A stretch of 64,000 bases of DNA from Priapulus caudatus (Eukaryota > Priapulida > Priapulimorpha > Priapulimorphida > Priapulidae), in NCBI RefSeq assembly GCF_000485595.1, contig NW_014577232.1, positions 50,033 to 114,032 on the forward strand, read 5' to 3'. The position numbers and the translations under genes were made by a program. Positions 12,501 to 46,802 of the stretch are shown here, one piece after another (within the stretch, counting starts at the first letter, position 1; each line of letters opens with the position of its first letter). The notes under the pieces are model-generated. The model did no database searches and had not been told where the DNA came from. It saw only the letters and a program-made list of their open reading frames with translations.

Positions 12501-15052
12501 CTACAAATTTCTATAATTATTCATTCACGTTTGTCATAAAACAACATCGAATTTCGAAATCTTTATTTTTGGGCGCTGACGTAACACCCGAGATTGTGCT
12601 GTCACCCTGAAAAACTTGCGCATTTGCCAATTTATTTTGCACGTTACAGACCGAGGGCTAATCACAAAAGCTGAAAACTGAGTCAAACTGACGGAACACT
12701 TTTTATGTAGGATAATTTTAACCTATTTTATCTGAAAATATCCAAAGAACCTATAGTAACCTGAGTAATGTGTCCCTTTAATCTAACGACAGCAGATACA
12801 AGAAAAAAGGGTATACAAGAAAAAAGACAACATTGTCAAATCAGGTGACACCGCCATCTTTTCATTCAATGTCTTTGGCTACCAGAGAGTTAAAACCTAG
12901 CACATACAGTTGCTGTCGCCTGTTCTAACTCACCCAACTCGTTCCACTTTAACACTTTGCAGAGGATGATGAACTCCCGCTCATGAGGCTGACCGATCTC
13001 CTGCACCAGGTCGTAACGAGGAGGCGGCCAATGCCGACACATCGTCAGCTCCTGCAGTTGCCCAACCGGGTTGCCAGGGATACCATCCTCATGCTCACCA
13101 TTGCTCTCGGAAATGCTGCTAATGAAAGGGAGCTTTTTTATATAGGAGAACCAAGGAAAACAGGAGTAAAAAATAAGGTGCTATTCATAAGCGTTGCTAC
13201 AGCATTTGAGATCACATCAAACATAGGTAAGTGGTATTGCACAGGCACCGAAACCTGGGAGAGTACAGTAAAAAAAACAGATGCAGCTGAAAGCTTAAAC
13301 TGTGCACTGGGCTTTGGAGTTGTGAAAACAAAATAAGCTAAAAAATTTAGAATGTAGAGGAAAACGAGCAAAAAGAATATGTAAACAGAGAGAGAAAATG
13401 AACAAAAAGGAAATATAGGCAAAGACTAGGCCTCAGGACCATCATAGGTCTCCTGTCACTAGGAAGGATTGTGCATTCTAGTAGACCTCACATTATCTTC
13501 CTTCCTCACGCTGACCTCTACAGCTGTACAAAAAGTGCACAGTAAAGAGCAGATTTTTCATGTGCATCTAAGGGCTGAGAGATACATACTGCTGTTGTTG
13601 CTGCTGCTTAGTGCTTACTATTATATCACATTATAATTATTATAGAATAAATTATTCTCCGTGGGATCTTTAATTAACAAGTAACAGCTTAAAATATCAT
13701 CTACCTGTTGGTTGATTCTGTTTTTATTTGGCCTACAGGGTATGACTCTGGTACACCACTAATTTTGTCCAGCATATTCTGAGCAGCAGCATGCTTGGCC
13801 TTTTTTTTACTGCTCCCAGAAGCCTAAAAATGTAAGTAGAAACGATATAACATTTACTTCTTTTCCAAAAATAAAACATACAAATAATGGCAGTAATCCA
13901 GATGAAACGTGCTGAAAGCATGAGAAAATACTTGTTTTACAAATAAGTGAAAACTCACTGGGCTTGCACATAAAAGTCTAACTTAAAGTCTAACATTTAA
14001 CTTCTGATAGATACCACATGTATAATCACACTTTACTTTGCATGCAAGGTTCATTATCAACAAAATTGGGTAGTATTTTAACTATAACAAATTAACCCCT
14101 TTCACTATCTGCAGTGATGTATGAAGCTGAGAAATTTACAAATGCTATCATCGAAATGCTGGAATCACCTTTGTGTTTCTAGAGAAAACCATACCTTTAT
14201 ATAATAGTTCTATGCAGATCCATGCATCACACAGAATGAGAACCCAACTAGGACATCATAACACACAAAATGTGAAATCTCAGATATTTATGGAAAATTT
14301 TTGTGGTTGACCAAGTTAGCAAAAACAAAATAAAAAAGTACTATTATCCTTATTGCAGTAGTGACAGTTTGTCACTACTTACTTCAAACCAAAACATAAT
14401 AAGTGTAGTCATGCTTTCTCCGAACAAAGTTAAATACTAAGAAATACTATCAAATGCTAGTTAATTGTAAAATTCATTAAGCATACACTCAAAGTTTTAT
14501 GCAAAATTTCATCCATTTTTCATTTTTATTCTTATTTTTATTCTTAAGTGCCACACTAGGTGACATTTTAAAGAAAAATCCTAACACGCGATTTTGGAGC
14601 ATATTGTGTGCTTAACTTGTGACGAAATTTAATTTTGCTTTCACACTCTTTGTGGTAAATTGAGAAATATCCAAAATACCATTTTTATATAAAAATTCAA
14701 AATTTGTGTTGTTACATAATTAGGTCCTGGAAATTTCATATAATTTTTCGGCTTGGGCATAGAGATACATCTCATCTATAACCAAAATGTGTGATTGATT
14801 CGATTCATTGGTCAATGAATATTTACTCTTTATCAGAGCCATACCTGTGCAAAAGCTCGAGTGTATTCTTAATGCAATAACCATGATTCCATGTACCTGT
14901 GACACCATATCACCAACTTGCACCCGATAAACAAATGTTGGTTCATGAACGGCTCCTTCCACAGCCACAACATCGTATTTCGGCGTCAACCCTCGTTTTG
15001 TGCAGAGTTCCTGCAGCATGCTGATTGGTGTTTTTGATGGTTGCAACGTCAT
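9571..15052 (-). CDS. TARBP2: TARBP2/PRKRA-like RISC-loading dsRNA-binding protein, three dsRBDs
   Basis: Seven exons on the minus strand: 15052-14897, 13823-13705, 13118-12934, 11928-11807, 11390-11289, 10098-9927, 9707-9571 (stop included). Phases join throughout to give 330 aa, the size of vertebrate TARBP2 (366) and PRKRA (313). dsRBD1 spans about residues 6-75 (TPISMLQEL, SSKKKAKHAAAQNML), dsRBD2 about 108-175 (NPVGQLQEL, SKKLAKRQAAHKM) and dsRBD3 about 260-328 (VTYVDVEE, LSTLPVAVCHGTA, ALHYLKIM). In dsRBD3 the basic KKxAK loop is replaced by acidic and neutral residues (SDDAQAQAA), as in the TARBP2/PRKRA/Loquacious third domain, which binds Dicer rather than RNA. Expected role: cytoplasmic Dicer partner in miRNA/siRNA loading. 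The start ATG follows a CTTATAG tract that could be a splice acceptor, so a short upstream exon is possible. Introns contain a LINE fragment and two DNA-transposon relics. Confidence 0.96.
10147..10413. mobile_element. Tigger/pogo-like MITE with TA target duplication
   Basis: Terminal inverted repeats start CAGTACACAATC and continue into ATTATCCAAAA. TA is duplicated at 10145-10146 and 10414-10415. The interior (CATACATATTGTACTGTAC, then GAATTCCGAAACGTG) is closely related to the element at 16293-16957. It is 267 bp, non-coding, and lies in intron 5 of the TARBP2-like gene. Confidence 0.85.
10620..11106. mobile_element. 487-bp element with GCCNCGTTCACACG ends and many subterminal repeats
   Basis: The left end GCCGCGTTCACACG and right end CGTGTGAACGAGGC are inverted repeats, flanked by a possible 5-bp duplication TAATA (10615-10619 and 11107-11111). 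The interior repeats the words AAATACGAGGC, AAATACCG/CGGTATTT and GTTCACACG on both strands, and has a strong hairpin around 10850-10910 (GCGCTCGACAGTTC and its complement). No transposase coding. The superfamily is unresolved. Confidence 0.7.
11990..12235 (-). mobile_element. Fragment of a non-LTR retrotransposon, 3' end of RT ORF
   Basis: Read on the minus strand, the sequence encodes CDCGEDQTMAHLLECPL followed by a stop. This is the Cys-His motif found just after the reverse transcriptase of many LINEs. Upstream words such as an RCxALMxKW-like stretch precede it with stops. Only this tail survives, inside TARBP2 intron 3. Confidence 0.7.
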
Positions 15053-15158
15053 CTATAAGTACAAACACCAAGCAGCAAGTCACTTAACAAGTGCAATACA
15101 AGTCTGAACGACAAGCATGATACGGCAACAGTTTAACACAATTATTTTGCTGACTAGA

Positions 15159-15557
15159 GCAGGGCTCAATTTTAAGTCGTCCGGTCGTCCGTGACGACTG
15201 GATTTTCTCTCGGGCAACTACAAATTGCTTCCGTGGTTGTCCGGTGTCCAACCTCTAAATTAATTTTGGGATTTTTGTTTGTTTTTAATTTGTTAATTTT
15301 TAATTTTTGCTCATCTGTGACTTGACACAGTGTTAATGTAAATGTTATGAAATAAATTTCATGCAACTTTTAATTACTATTATTATACGTCATTGATCCC
15401 AGCATCATTTACCACATTACCAATATTATATTCTCTTCATACAATGAGTGACTTTAATACTTTAAGTCACACGAACTCCTGCATATGTCAAATCAGGGAG
15501 TCCGACAGTAAATCAGGGAGTGTTTGACTCCGGACTTGCGTTAATTTCGCACCCTGC
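15159..15557. mobile_element. Relic of the GCAGGGCTCGAATTAA-ended family
   Basis: Starts GCAGGGCTCAATTTTAAG and ends in the inverse of GCAGGGTGCGAAATTAACG, i.e. degenerate terminal inverted repeats of the family seen intact at 24398-24970. The interior has repeated CCGGTCGTCCG words. No target duplication is evident. Confidence 0.5.
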
Positions 15558-16292
15558 AATAACAAACTACAAACACAAAACAAGCGAAAAAATTACTCTC
15601 TAATCAAGACATGGGTGACTTTAACATTTCGATAAAAATTTGAGAAATTTGCACAATGTGGATGAAATTATATATTGTTTTTGTCAAGTGATAGATAGAT
15701 AAGCAAGGCTTGTACATTTACTAAGGTTACCTGTATAGTCTGAGTTGTTTTGTTCTATTCAGATATTGTGCACTCCTATTCTTCAGTAATGCAAGTGAAA
15801 TATTAGGTCAAAACGATCCAGAGAGACCTCATCTGAATGTTTCAGCAATTGGTTACTATCTATCAACCAACTAGCTATATAGTTATGAAGTTGTGGCATC
15901 ATCCTTGCTTAGCCCTACAGTATTATGCCAAGCTTGCATCTTTTCTGATAATGAGGGTGGTCCCTGCCCATGTTTTACGCCCCCATGTATTCTTTTATTA
16001 ATGGAGATTGGCTCGCCATCTTACGTAGTCATCAAAGCCATGAGGGATTTACAGTAGCCAAAGCTGAAAGCCAGCTTTTTATACCTTACGAAATTTCACT
16101 TCCCTGGTTTTAAAGTTAAGAGTGTTCAAAGTGAAAGGTATATGTGCTAACCAGTGAACTACCTTAGTTCTCCTACACAGAATGCATGAAATCAATGCAC
16201 ACATACTGCAAGACACCTATAAAATATCAGGTGCACGCAGATTTGTCATCTAAAATCTTCGAATGAAACAGCTTACACGGGCTATGCATATA

Positions 16293-16957
16293 CAGTACAG
16301 AACCTATTATCCGAAATTTTGAACACCGAAAAGCTCTGAAAACCAAAAAAATTTTCGTGGCGGTTGTCTGCACACCAAAGCTCACGCTTGGTGCCGAAAC
16401 TCGACCAGACGCGACCCACACTCAACCCATTGGTGAGACAGTTGTGTCTCAGCGCTCCTACCAGTCAGACCTGCCTTTGTTGCTCGCTGATATTTGTTAT
16501 TGTTTTGTGATTTTGTGACTTTGAGGACGGTGAAAATGTCAAAAAGAGCTTCAAATTCCCCTATGGGTAATAGTGAGAAGCAGAAGAGGAAGCGTCTGTC
16601 ATTATTCATACATCAGAAAGTAGAGTTGCTGCAGAAGCTTGATCGTGGTGTATCTGTGCGGCGTCTTACTCAAGATTACGGTGTCGGAACCACCACCATA
16701 TATGACTTAAAGAAACAGAAAGATAAGTTGTTGAAGAGGAAAAAGCTGCAATCTTTCAACTGATTCCCATCACTATTACTCATACATATTGTACTGTACT
16801 GGTACATCACTTGGCCACTTGAAAACTTGGGTTTTAGTACTGGCTAGTTGCAGGATATACGGTATATCTGTACTGTACTACCATTCCGAAATCCAAAAAA
16901 TTCCGAATTCCGAAACGTGCCTGGTCCCAAGGGTTTCCGATAATAGCTCTTGTACCG
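16293..16957 (+). mobile_element. Tigger-like element, internally deleted, 665 bp
   Basis: Left end CAGTACAGAACCTATTATCC and right end (inverse) CGGTACAAGAGCTATTATC form terminal inverted repeats, with TA on both sides (16291-16292, 16958-16959). It carries an intact N-terminal HTH coding segment, then joins the same 3' sequence as the MITE at 10147-10413. It looks like an intermediate between a full Tigger transposon and that MITE. Confidence 0.85.
16536..16763 (+). CDS. HTH_psq/CENP-B-type N-terminal fragment of a Tigger transposase
   Basis: 75 aa. Residues about 18-70 (FIHQKVELLQKLDRGVSV, then YGVGTTTIYDLKKQ) are the Pipsqueak/CENP-B-N helix-turn-helix that binds the ends of Tigger/pogo elements. 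The DDE catalytic domain, about 400 residues in complete members, is absent: the frame stops at 16763 just where the sequence joins the MITE-like 3' part. It could be a bare DNA-binding remnant or a relic that is no longer expressed. The upstream in-frame ATG at 16494 adds 14 residues; 16536 was preferred because its context and the following KR-rich start resemble known transposases. Confidence 0.6.
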   Translation: MSKRASNSPMGNSEKQKRKRLSLFIHQKVELLQKLDRGVSVRRLTQDYGVGTTTIYDLKKQKDKLLKRKKLQSFN

Positions 16958-17271
16958 TACTAGATCTAATCGAGAACTGAGGTGCTTAGCTCTATCTTTG
17001 GAGTCTCTTGCTCTCCCACAGCCTTGTGGTAGAATGATAGACTATAAACATAAAAATATGCCAGGCTCTGCAGACTGGCACAGTGAATTAAAGGAAACAG
17101 ATTTGTTTATTGAGTTTAACCATTCTGATGGCAAATAACCACAAAAATACATTGTAAATTCCAACTGGACAAACAGTAACTGAATCATTCAATCAAGGCA
17201 CTCCTAAAAAGCACGATATAGAATGATGCCATACGTATAACACTGTATTAAGAACTAGGTCTATGTTATCA

Positions 17272-17592
17272 CAGAGTTTCCCCTGGCCAAAAAGGTCTGT
17301 GAGGCGGTAAAATTGTTGTTTGTATGTTTCTGCATTGTGAGGTCCTAGCAAAGCGAGCACCGTAGGTGCTCGGCCAGCTAGGGGCGTCCGGGGGCATGCC
17401 CCACTGGAAATCTTTTGAAAAAATGGTGCAATTTGGTGCATTCTAAGCTATTTTGGTGCATTATAAGCACTGTTCTATGGAAGAACAGTGATTTTCGTCA
17501 GCGTGGCGGTGTTTTGGACAAATTTCTGTGGGGCGGCTGAGAATTTGAGTGAGGCGGCCAGCCTCGCTCGTGTCAATGCAGGGGAAACACTG
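17272..17592. mobile_element. hAT-like MITE with CAGNGTTTCCCCTG ends
   Basis: The left end CAGAGTTTCCCCTGG and the inverse of the right end CAGTGTTTCCCCTGC are inverted repeats of hAT type. TTATCA occurs directly on both sides and may be what is left of an 8-bp duplication. The interior includes AGCGAGCACCGTAGGTGCTC, a short palindromic word. No transposase. Confidence 0.65.
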
Positions 17593-18524
17593 TTATCATT
17601 TGTTCCACCACAGACACCTATAGGCTAGTAAAGGGCTACTTTACAGGTGATAGCTAGGGATATATTATCGTGCTGAGTGTGGTACTTACATTATACATAG
17701 TTACGGTACTTGTACTAGCACTAGTACTAGTGTCAGTAGTAGTGAGTAGTAGTACTGTGATTAGGGTTTAGTGACGATTTACCCGGGCCACAGCACCACA
17801 CCGCACACGTTAACTTACACCACAACTCACATCACTTTTCATGAATTAAAATAGGTTACTTACATGTTTTATAGGACCAGCTACACAGTGATCTATTTCT
17901 ACAGACTATAGTCAAGTGTTCTGAATTGAATTACATTGCGGCGACTGGTTAACAAGTTTGTGAAATTGTGTGTGGTGCGGTGTGGTGGCAAACCATGGCA
18001 TATGATTGACGGCACTACTATTCCCGAGTCATGACATTACACTGAATTATTAGTGCGAGTAGAACTTATAGTTGATATATGGACACAGAGTACAGATATA
18101 CTGATATAGCAGCATCATGAGCAAATTACTAGTATTACCTTTTGACATTCATTCATGTCAAACACTGAAACAGTATTAGAAAAGATAAGTTAACTTCTTT
18201 GCTGGACCGGATATGACGAATGCACAAAAATATATACCGGTGTTCAAAATTACGGTGCTGAAAATAAATATCTACTAAAAATGTAGAAACCGCAATGAAA
18301 TGGTATTATATACTATTTTAAGATTATTAAGCTGTTTTTACTAATTAATATTTAGTGGAAATTAAAAGTAATAACATGGATGGCACATATTATTGTCTTA
18401 TTTCCAAAAATGTACCGTGCCAATAAACTTATTAGGACACATTTGTCGTGTACCGGATGTTGGTACGAGTAACCTCAGCCAGACAAGAGCAGCTAAACAA
18501 AGATACAGATTGACATGTTTTGAA

Positions 18525-40231
<21,707 letters not shown>

Positions 40232-40984
40232 GAGACATATAGTTCATGTCTGGTCACACTCATTTGTCGCAAATATATTTCACACACATACTTAGTTTGT
40301 GTAGAAGAGTAGCTCTAATATTTCTATTTTATAATATGGTAGTATTATAGTATTACGTTTGTTTTTTGTTTGGTCCGTAGGTGTTTCTTGTGCAATCAAT
40401 ATAAAGTACATTATAATACAGTCTTGTACACGGTGTAAATATGGTAATAGATCCAGAATTGTGTAAACATAGCAGATTGAGCTATTGTTATAGTAATCGT
40501 AAATATTTTTTATAAAATTAACTCGCACGGTTCTCATTTTGTATGTATATATGTATTATCATTAGAAGCCCTGCATATTTATAATGAAATTGTTTGTCAA
40601 AATAGGAGTACGGTACTTATTCTTTAGTTATCTTCTGTAGAACATGTAAAGGTAAGATTTGGTGGATTTTGATTCTGCTCAAATAGTATAACGACAAATA
40701 AAAGGAAAAGTACATAGTATTTGGGATTCGTGCAAATTTATTATTCCTATACCCGTCTATAATAATTTCTTCCTCACTTTTTTGTTTATTCGAATTATTC
40801 TTCCTTGACAAAAAGAGCCCATTAACATCATGACATTGTTTAATTTGTTAGCTTGTCGCTTGATTGCAACTATCTCTAACACAATATATATGAGCTTGTA
40901 TACTTCACCAATTTTTCATCTCAAGACACTGCCACTGCCACTGACAATGGCATCATAGTCTACATATCCAATATTATACACTTA

Positions 40985-41025
40985 TGTATTGTATATATAT
41001 ATACACTATGTATATATATATATAC

Positions 41026-41060
<35 letters not shown>

Positions 41061-41061
41061 A
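40985..41061. repeat. (TA)n tract
   Basis: Interrupted TA microsatellite. Confidence 0.9.
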
Positions 41062-41524
41062 ATAATTATAAAAATGCAAACTATAAATGATCAATAATGA
41101 ATAATAACGAAACACGTGACAATCATAGAAGCTGTATCGTATTATGATTGGGTGGCTTTTTACTTTGGCATGGATGTCCACGCGCGCCACGTACTTCCTG
41201 TGAAAACTTCCGGTTTTATAGGTCAAGGGCCATGGTGAAGTGAGGTTACTCGCGGAAGCGCCTTCTTACTTAACATTGTTATCTTCCATGTTTTACAGCT
41301 TAGCTGTTAGTTTATTACTGTCGAGGTAAGTGTTTTAAATTATTATTCGTATAAATTGATCGGGGATTTACTATAATTAATAGTCAACTCTGTAATGCAA
41401 GTTGAAGTGGCAACGACCAACGTCGAAGTTGAGATGTCGTAGCCTACTCGTACGTACTCAGTCGTAGTCATAGCCGTAGCCGTAGGCACAGGCCGCACTT
41501 CGAACGTCTCAATAAAAAATCTCT

Positions 41525-41785
41525 CTTATTCAGGTTGTTTGTGCACAGCGCGGGCGTGCGGTGTACTTGTGTGTTGCAAATGAGCATTTGACCGGCATTT
41601 ACAGGTGATTATTGGCGAAATAGAGTAGAGACATTTGGTGCGTATATTTTGACAGCGTGCGTGCGGTTTGGCTTGTGTTTGCTGTGGCTGGAGCATTTTC
41701 AGCACAGCTTGTCTGCAATAATAGGTGAAGGAGAGTAGAGAAACATTAAGACTTTGGTAGTAAATAGATTTCGTATTTATTTAGC
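41525..41785 (+). repeat. Dispersed repeat, two tandem copies
   Basis: Two partial copies in tandem of the repeat at 18985-19115: the first from GTTTGTGCACAGCG, the second from about 41655, both ending with AGAGTAGAGA and TAGTAAATAGAT-like words. It lies in the presumed first intron of GALNT. Confidence 0.6.
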
Positions 41786-41817
41786 ATTATATTTTATTGA
41801 AACGCTACAAGTGCCTG

Positions 41818-41966
41818 TGCATCCATCCATCGATCCATTCATTCATTCATCCATCCATACATCCATCCGTTCATCTATCCATCCATCCATCCATCCATCC
41901 ATTCATTGATCCATTCATGCATCCATCCACCCATCCATCCATCTATCTATCTGCCTATCTATCAGT
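41818..41966. repeat. (CATC)n microsatellite
   Basis: Tetranucleotide CATC repeats with CATT and TATC variants, about 37 units. Confidence 0.95.
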
Positions 41967-42045
41967 GTATAGAATGTAATATATATAATGGATTTTTACA
42001 GGGCTGCAACACGTATAAATTACGTGATGTCCCAGCACTAACAAG

Positions 42046-45000
42046 ATGAGTATTTTTAGAAAGCGTTCCCTGGTTTTGAAAGCAGCCATCGCTATTCCTT
42101 CAGTCTGGTTTTTATTTGTGATCATCACTGGATACAAGCACCGATTAAAACTTGGCACGTCTGAACGAGAAGATGTGTTAAATCTACACGATAGGGATGT
42201 TATTAATAGTGAAGCAAATCTGCACAATTACAAGCCAGAGGTTGCTGCGAAAGGTGTCAATTTACTAGCAGCAGATAGTAAAAAAGTCAATATAATTGAA
42301 AACGACCAAGGTGCTGGCATACCATTAGATAATTTAAACCTACACTTGCAAGATGATTTACAAAGATCTGGTGTAGAAAAGATGGAAAAACATTTACAAG
42401 AACATACAGACAAGATCAAGTCTAAGGGTGTACAACAAAAGGATTCTTTGCAACGGGAGGATGGATTGAAACAAAGCACAAAACCTTAGTAAGTTGGAGT
42501 CTAGCTATGCTCTTATACACTATATTAGTGCATGACGTGATAAATCGCTGCAATCTCATTGGATAACGTCGCAGGCACTATGAAGCGATAGTGCCCGCCT
42601 GAGCGGGCACTATCGCTTGCGCGACGCATTGTTATTATAACGCATTGTGTTTACGTCACGAATCTCCTGCGTCTGGGCGCTACGCAAGAGTAATTTCGAA
42701 CGGCGGTTGTGTTTGTGTCGAACGTTTTGTTACATCGAATGCACCGGCAAATTAGGGAGTATAAAGAAGATTGCATAGTCATGTGATGCACTAAAAACAT
42801 TAATGCCTGCTGTTGGGGGCACTATGCTCTCATAGTGTTGCTTTGGGACGGAATAGTGCCCTCGCTACTGCTCGGGCACTATTCCTTCCCTCAGCAACAC
42901 TATGAGAGCATAGTGCCCCCAACAGCAGGCATTAATATATAAATATTGTCAATCAGGTGAGAACTAATCGTCATAGATTTCCATTTGATATATATTGTTT
43001 GCACAAGTGAACCATTAATTTTAATATCATGTTTGCAAATGTTTTGCCTTCAGATCAAGTTCCTGTATTCTTAACACTGCATATCCGATTTAGTGTGAAT
43101 ATGTGTACGCAGCTTCACGATTTTATTGCTACTATACATGTCTAAACTAACTATGCTAAAGTGTCATCAGGGCATGGTCATTTTATGTATTACAGGTTCA
43201 TGAATTTCACAACTTGATAGAAGCTGAGGACATGTACGTGATTGTCTCCAGTTGTAAAAGACATTTATGTGGGTACAAAAATATGTTCCTGAATAGGTGT
43301 AAGATGACTGTTTCTTTCCTCAGCTTTCCTCAAGCTCCTGGGGAAATGGGGCGTCCAGTTAGGCTGAAGAAGCTGTCTCCTGAAGAGCAGAAGGAAGTAG
43401 ATGAAGGCTTACAGAAGAATGCTTTTAACCAATATATAAGTGACCGTGTTTCCCTCCACAGACATCTACCTGATGTTAGGGATCCACAGTAAGTTTAATT
43501 TACACAGTTTTGTCCAGTATTTAGGCAATTATCCAAATGTCATATTGAACCATGATTAACTTAAGTCAGTTCCAGTTAATACAAGTTGTTGACTAAATAT
43601 ACAAGAAGCTCTATTGAGTTGCATAAAAAATTAGTGAAAGTTGAGATAAAAGCTAGATTGGAAAAAAAAAATTCTTCTAGTTCTGGAATTTGATTTGTGT
43701 ATTGTAAATATACAGAGGTGGATTTTAATCATAAATTTGCTGAATATAAACGTATACGTATATATATAAAAGTATAAAAGTATATATAAAAGTACAAGTA
43801 TCTAGTAACTTAGTAACTTAAGTGAGGTTGACGTTAGTGAGTGATCACATTAACACCTTATTTCATCAAGAGCTGTAGGGCACGTTTTTGGAATGCAACC
43901 ATGTAGTTATGTATTATCACGTGCAGGTTATATTCAAATGTATAAATTTAATCTGTGTGACTTAATATAGAAAGTGAATTATGTTGCACAAGGAATTTGT
44001 CTATCTAATTGTGTAATAAGAAAACCGTATGACCCTTATAGCATACAGTTAATACACGTATTTCTATTCATTAGATGCAGTAAACAACAATATCTGCCTG
44101 TCTCCCAGTTACCAGACACAAGTGTGATAATTTGCTTTCACAATGAAGCCTGGTCAACTCTGCTACGCACTGTTTACAGTGTAATAGACAGGTCACCACC
44201 TTCTCTTCTCAATGAAGTTATACTTGTAGATGACTTCTCTGATATGGGTGAGCACAGAAACCTTTATATTTAGATCTAATCTATTCAACACAGTTTGAAA
44301 TATAAACTCATAAAGAGGAGCATTTGTCAAGAATTCTAGAGTTTTGGAGTATATATGATACTTATTGCATAAAATAGCGTGTTTACTTCGCATGGTTTCT
44401 ATAAAAATATATATAATAGCTGAAAAGATATAATATCAGACAAGATCAATATATAAGATATAATATCATATCATATCATATAATGTGTGTATTTGTATAA
44501 GTAATGTATATTATTGTAAGTTTGGATGTGTATTACTGTAATGTGTATTATTGTAATGTGGAACTTAATAAGGTAACCTCTCATAGTATACAATATTCTA
44601 GTTCTTATGTGAGATTTCATTGTTACTGCAACATAACTACAATGTTGTAATAGCATCGTACAATAGGTACCAGTAATATATGAAAATCTTATGTGTTGAT
44701 TTTGCAGATCATCTAAAACAGCAATTAGATGAATTTGCAGTGAAAACAGACAAGGTACGTGTCATTCGTGCGAAACGACGGGAGGGTCTGATCAGGGCAA
44801 GGCTGCTTGGTGCTGCTTCTGCCGTAGGACAGGTGCTCACATACTTGGATTCGCACTGTGAATGTGCAGAAGGTAAATGCTTGTAATTTATCAATGTGCA
44901 CTATAAATTTCTTACATTTCCCGGATGGAATTACATCACTTGATTCTCATCTGCCTCGAAACAAATGCAGATGTTTTTTAAATAAGTGACCTGGTCAGTC

Positions 45001-46754
45001 CTGTGTCGTCTGTATAGCCACCATAACTAGCAGTGAACCTGGTTGGGGCTGATAATGTCACGTGTCACCATATTGGATCTTCTCGAAACCACTTTGTCAT
45101 CAGCTGGATCAGTGATTTAGATCCGTGTGACCCCAACCAAACTAACGCCCTGGATCATCTTGTTCATTTGCAGGCTGGTTAGTGCCCCTGCTTGACCAAA
45201 TCGCTCGTAATGTAACAACTGTCGTATGCCCCGTGATCGATGTCATCAATGACAGCACACTCGAGTACCACTATGGAAAGGCAGCATCTATCAGTGTTGG
45301 CGGCTTTGACTGGAACATGCAGTTTAACTGGCATGCAATCCCTGAGCGAGAGAAAAAACGAAGGGCGAGCGAGGTCGATCCCCTTCAGTATGTATGCAGT
45401 TATGCCGACTTGGCCGCTATTGTTGAAAGTATACAATCTAGAGATGCTCTGGTTCTGGATCGAATAGCATATTTCATGTGAAATATTTAGAGTAGAAAAA
45501 TAAGCAGTGGATTGTGTAGAACTTAATGGGAGGCAGCACATTAATAATAGTTAAAGGCTGTGTCCTGGTATGAAGGTAGTAGGATCTCTTATTCTCTCAT
45601 CATGATCACATTCATCATCTTGGGATTACCTAGGCAATAGCTGAAATTGGTTAACGATGCACCAGTGAATGTGCACACATTCCCAGATCCATACGCACGC
45701 ACAAAAGCACAAAAGCACATATATGCACGCATGCACATTTATATGAAATTATCATATAATAATATTACATGGAATATTTTTATTTCCATAGCACACCAAC
45801 TATGGCAGGTGGCCTGTTTTCAATTGACAAGGCCTGGTTCGAAAAATTAGGAACGTATGATCCAGGATTTGACATTTGGGGAGGAGAGAACTTGGAGATT
45901 TCATTTAAGGTACGAGTACTTTTAGGTTTGATTTAGATGATAAATTATAATAGTTGCATTCTAAGCTTTCATGTTGTTTGAATGTTGTTCGAGTGAATAA
46001 TTACTATTACTGTCGTGGTACCGGAGGCTAGGCTGCCACGCTACGAGTTGCTAGGCTCGCAGCAGATATTGCACTCGAACGCAAAGTGATGTGTTATCAA
46101 GCGCTTTATTAATGTTGATGTGTATATATGTTTTTGCCTTTGCTAGACGTGGATGTGTGGTGGAACGCTGGAGATCATACCTTGCTCTCATGTTGGACAC
46201 ATCTTTCGCAAGCGCAGTCCATACAAGTGGAGGACTGGCACTAATGTACTGAAGAAAAACTCCATACGACTAGCGGAGGTCTGGTTGGACGACTACAAGA
46301 AGTATTACTTTGATCGAGTCAGCAATGATTTGGTAAGGATTCTGTTTTCCGTGAAGTTTTCAACCTATTGATGTGCAGTCCGACCTCCTTTATCCGGCCA
46401 TCCATTATCCGGAAATCTCTATTAACCGGCCGCGATGTCGCAGTGTATGTTCTCTGTTTTTCATTCATTTCCACCTAAAAATCTCGCTCAAAGCTCGCTC
46501 AAAATTTGAGCGATGTACCAATGATTCTCGCGCGATGTACACATTGATTATCGTAAGAGCGCACAGCTATCACATACACAAAACAAACACACTTACCGTA
46601 AGAGTAAACGCCCATGTACATGTACATGTATAAATATACGGCCCTATTAATACGAATATTTCACGAATACGTACTCACTTGTTGATGCTGTAAAAACTAC
46701 CAAGGAATGAAAGATATATACATTGTATTCTATATAAATGAACAAAAATGTGTG

Positions 46755-46802
<48 letters not shown>

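Larger units (their letters stand above)
15053..18524. other. Transposon-rich spacer between divergent TARBP2 and KAT2
   Basis: The two flanking genes diverge here, so both promoters are expected within it, but I could not locate a TATA box or initiator with confidence. Nameable content is the three elements listed separately at 15159, 16293 and 17272. About 17690-17760 holds a TAGTACTAG-type low-complexity tract. Confidence 0.5.
40232..42045. other. KAT2 3' flank and GALNT 5' region
   Basis: KAT2 3' UTR presumably runs to about 40.7 kb (AATAAA at 40697). A TA-rich tract occupies 40985-41061. A probable non-coding first exon of the GALNT gene ends at 41325 (GTCGAG followed by gtaagt), and the coding exon's acceptor ends at 42001 (TTTTTACAG), leaving a 44-nt leader before ATG 42046. 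The GALNT promoter should lie in about 41.1-41.3 kb, but no element is certain. Confidence 0.5.

Noticed and set aside
43199-43323. Possible extra GALNT exon after the acceptor at 43196
   Set aside because: The exon at 43324-43488 joins in phase with exon 1 and gives the expected GEMG motif; using the earlier acceptor would add about 40 residues with no family similarity.
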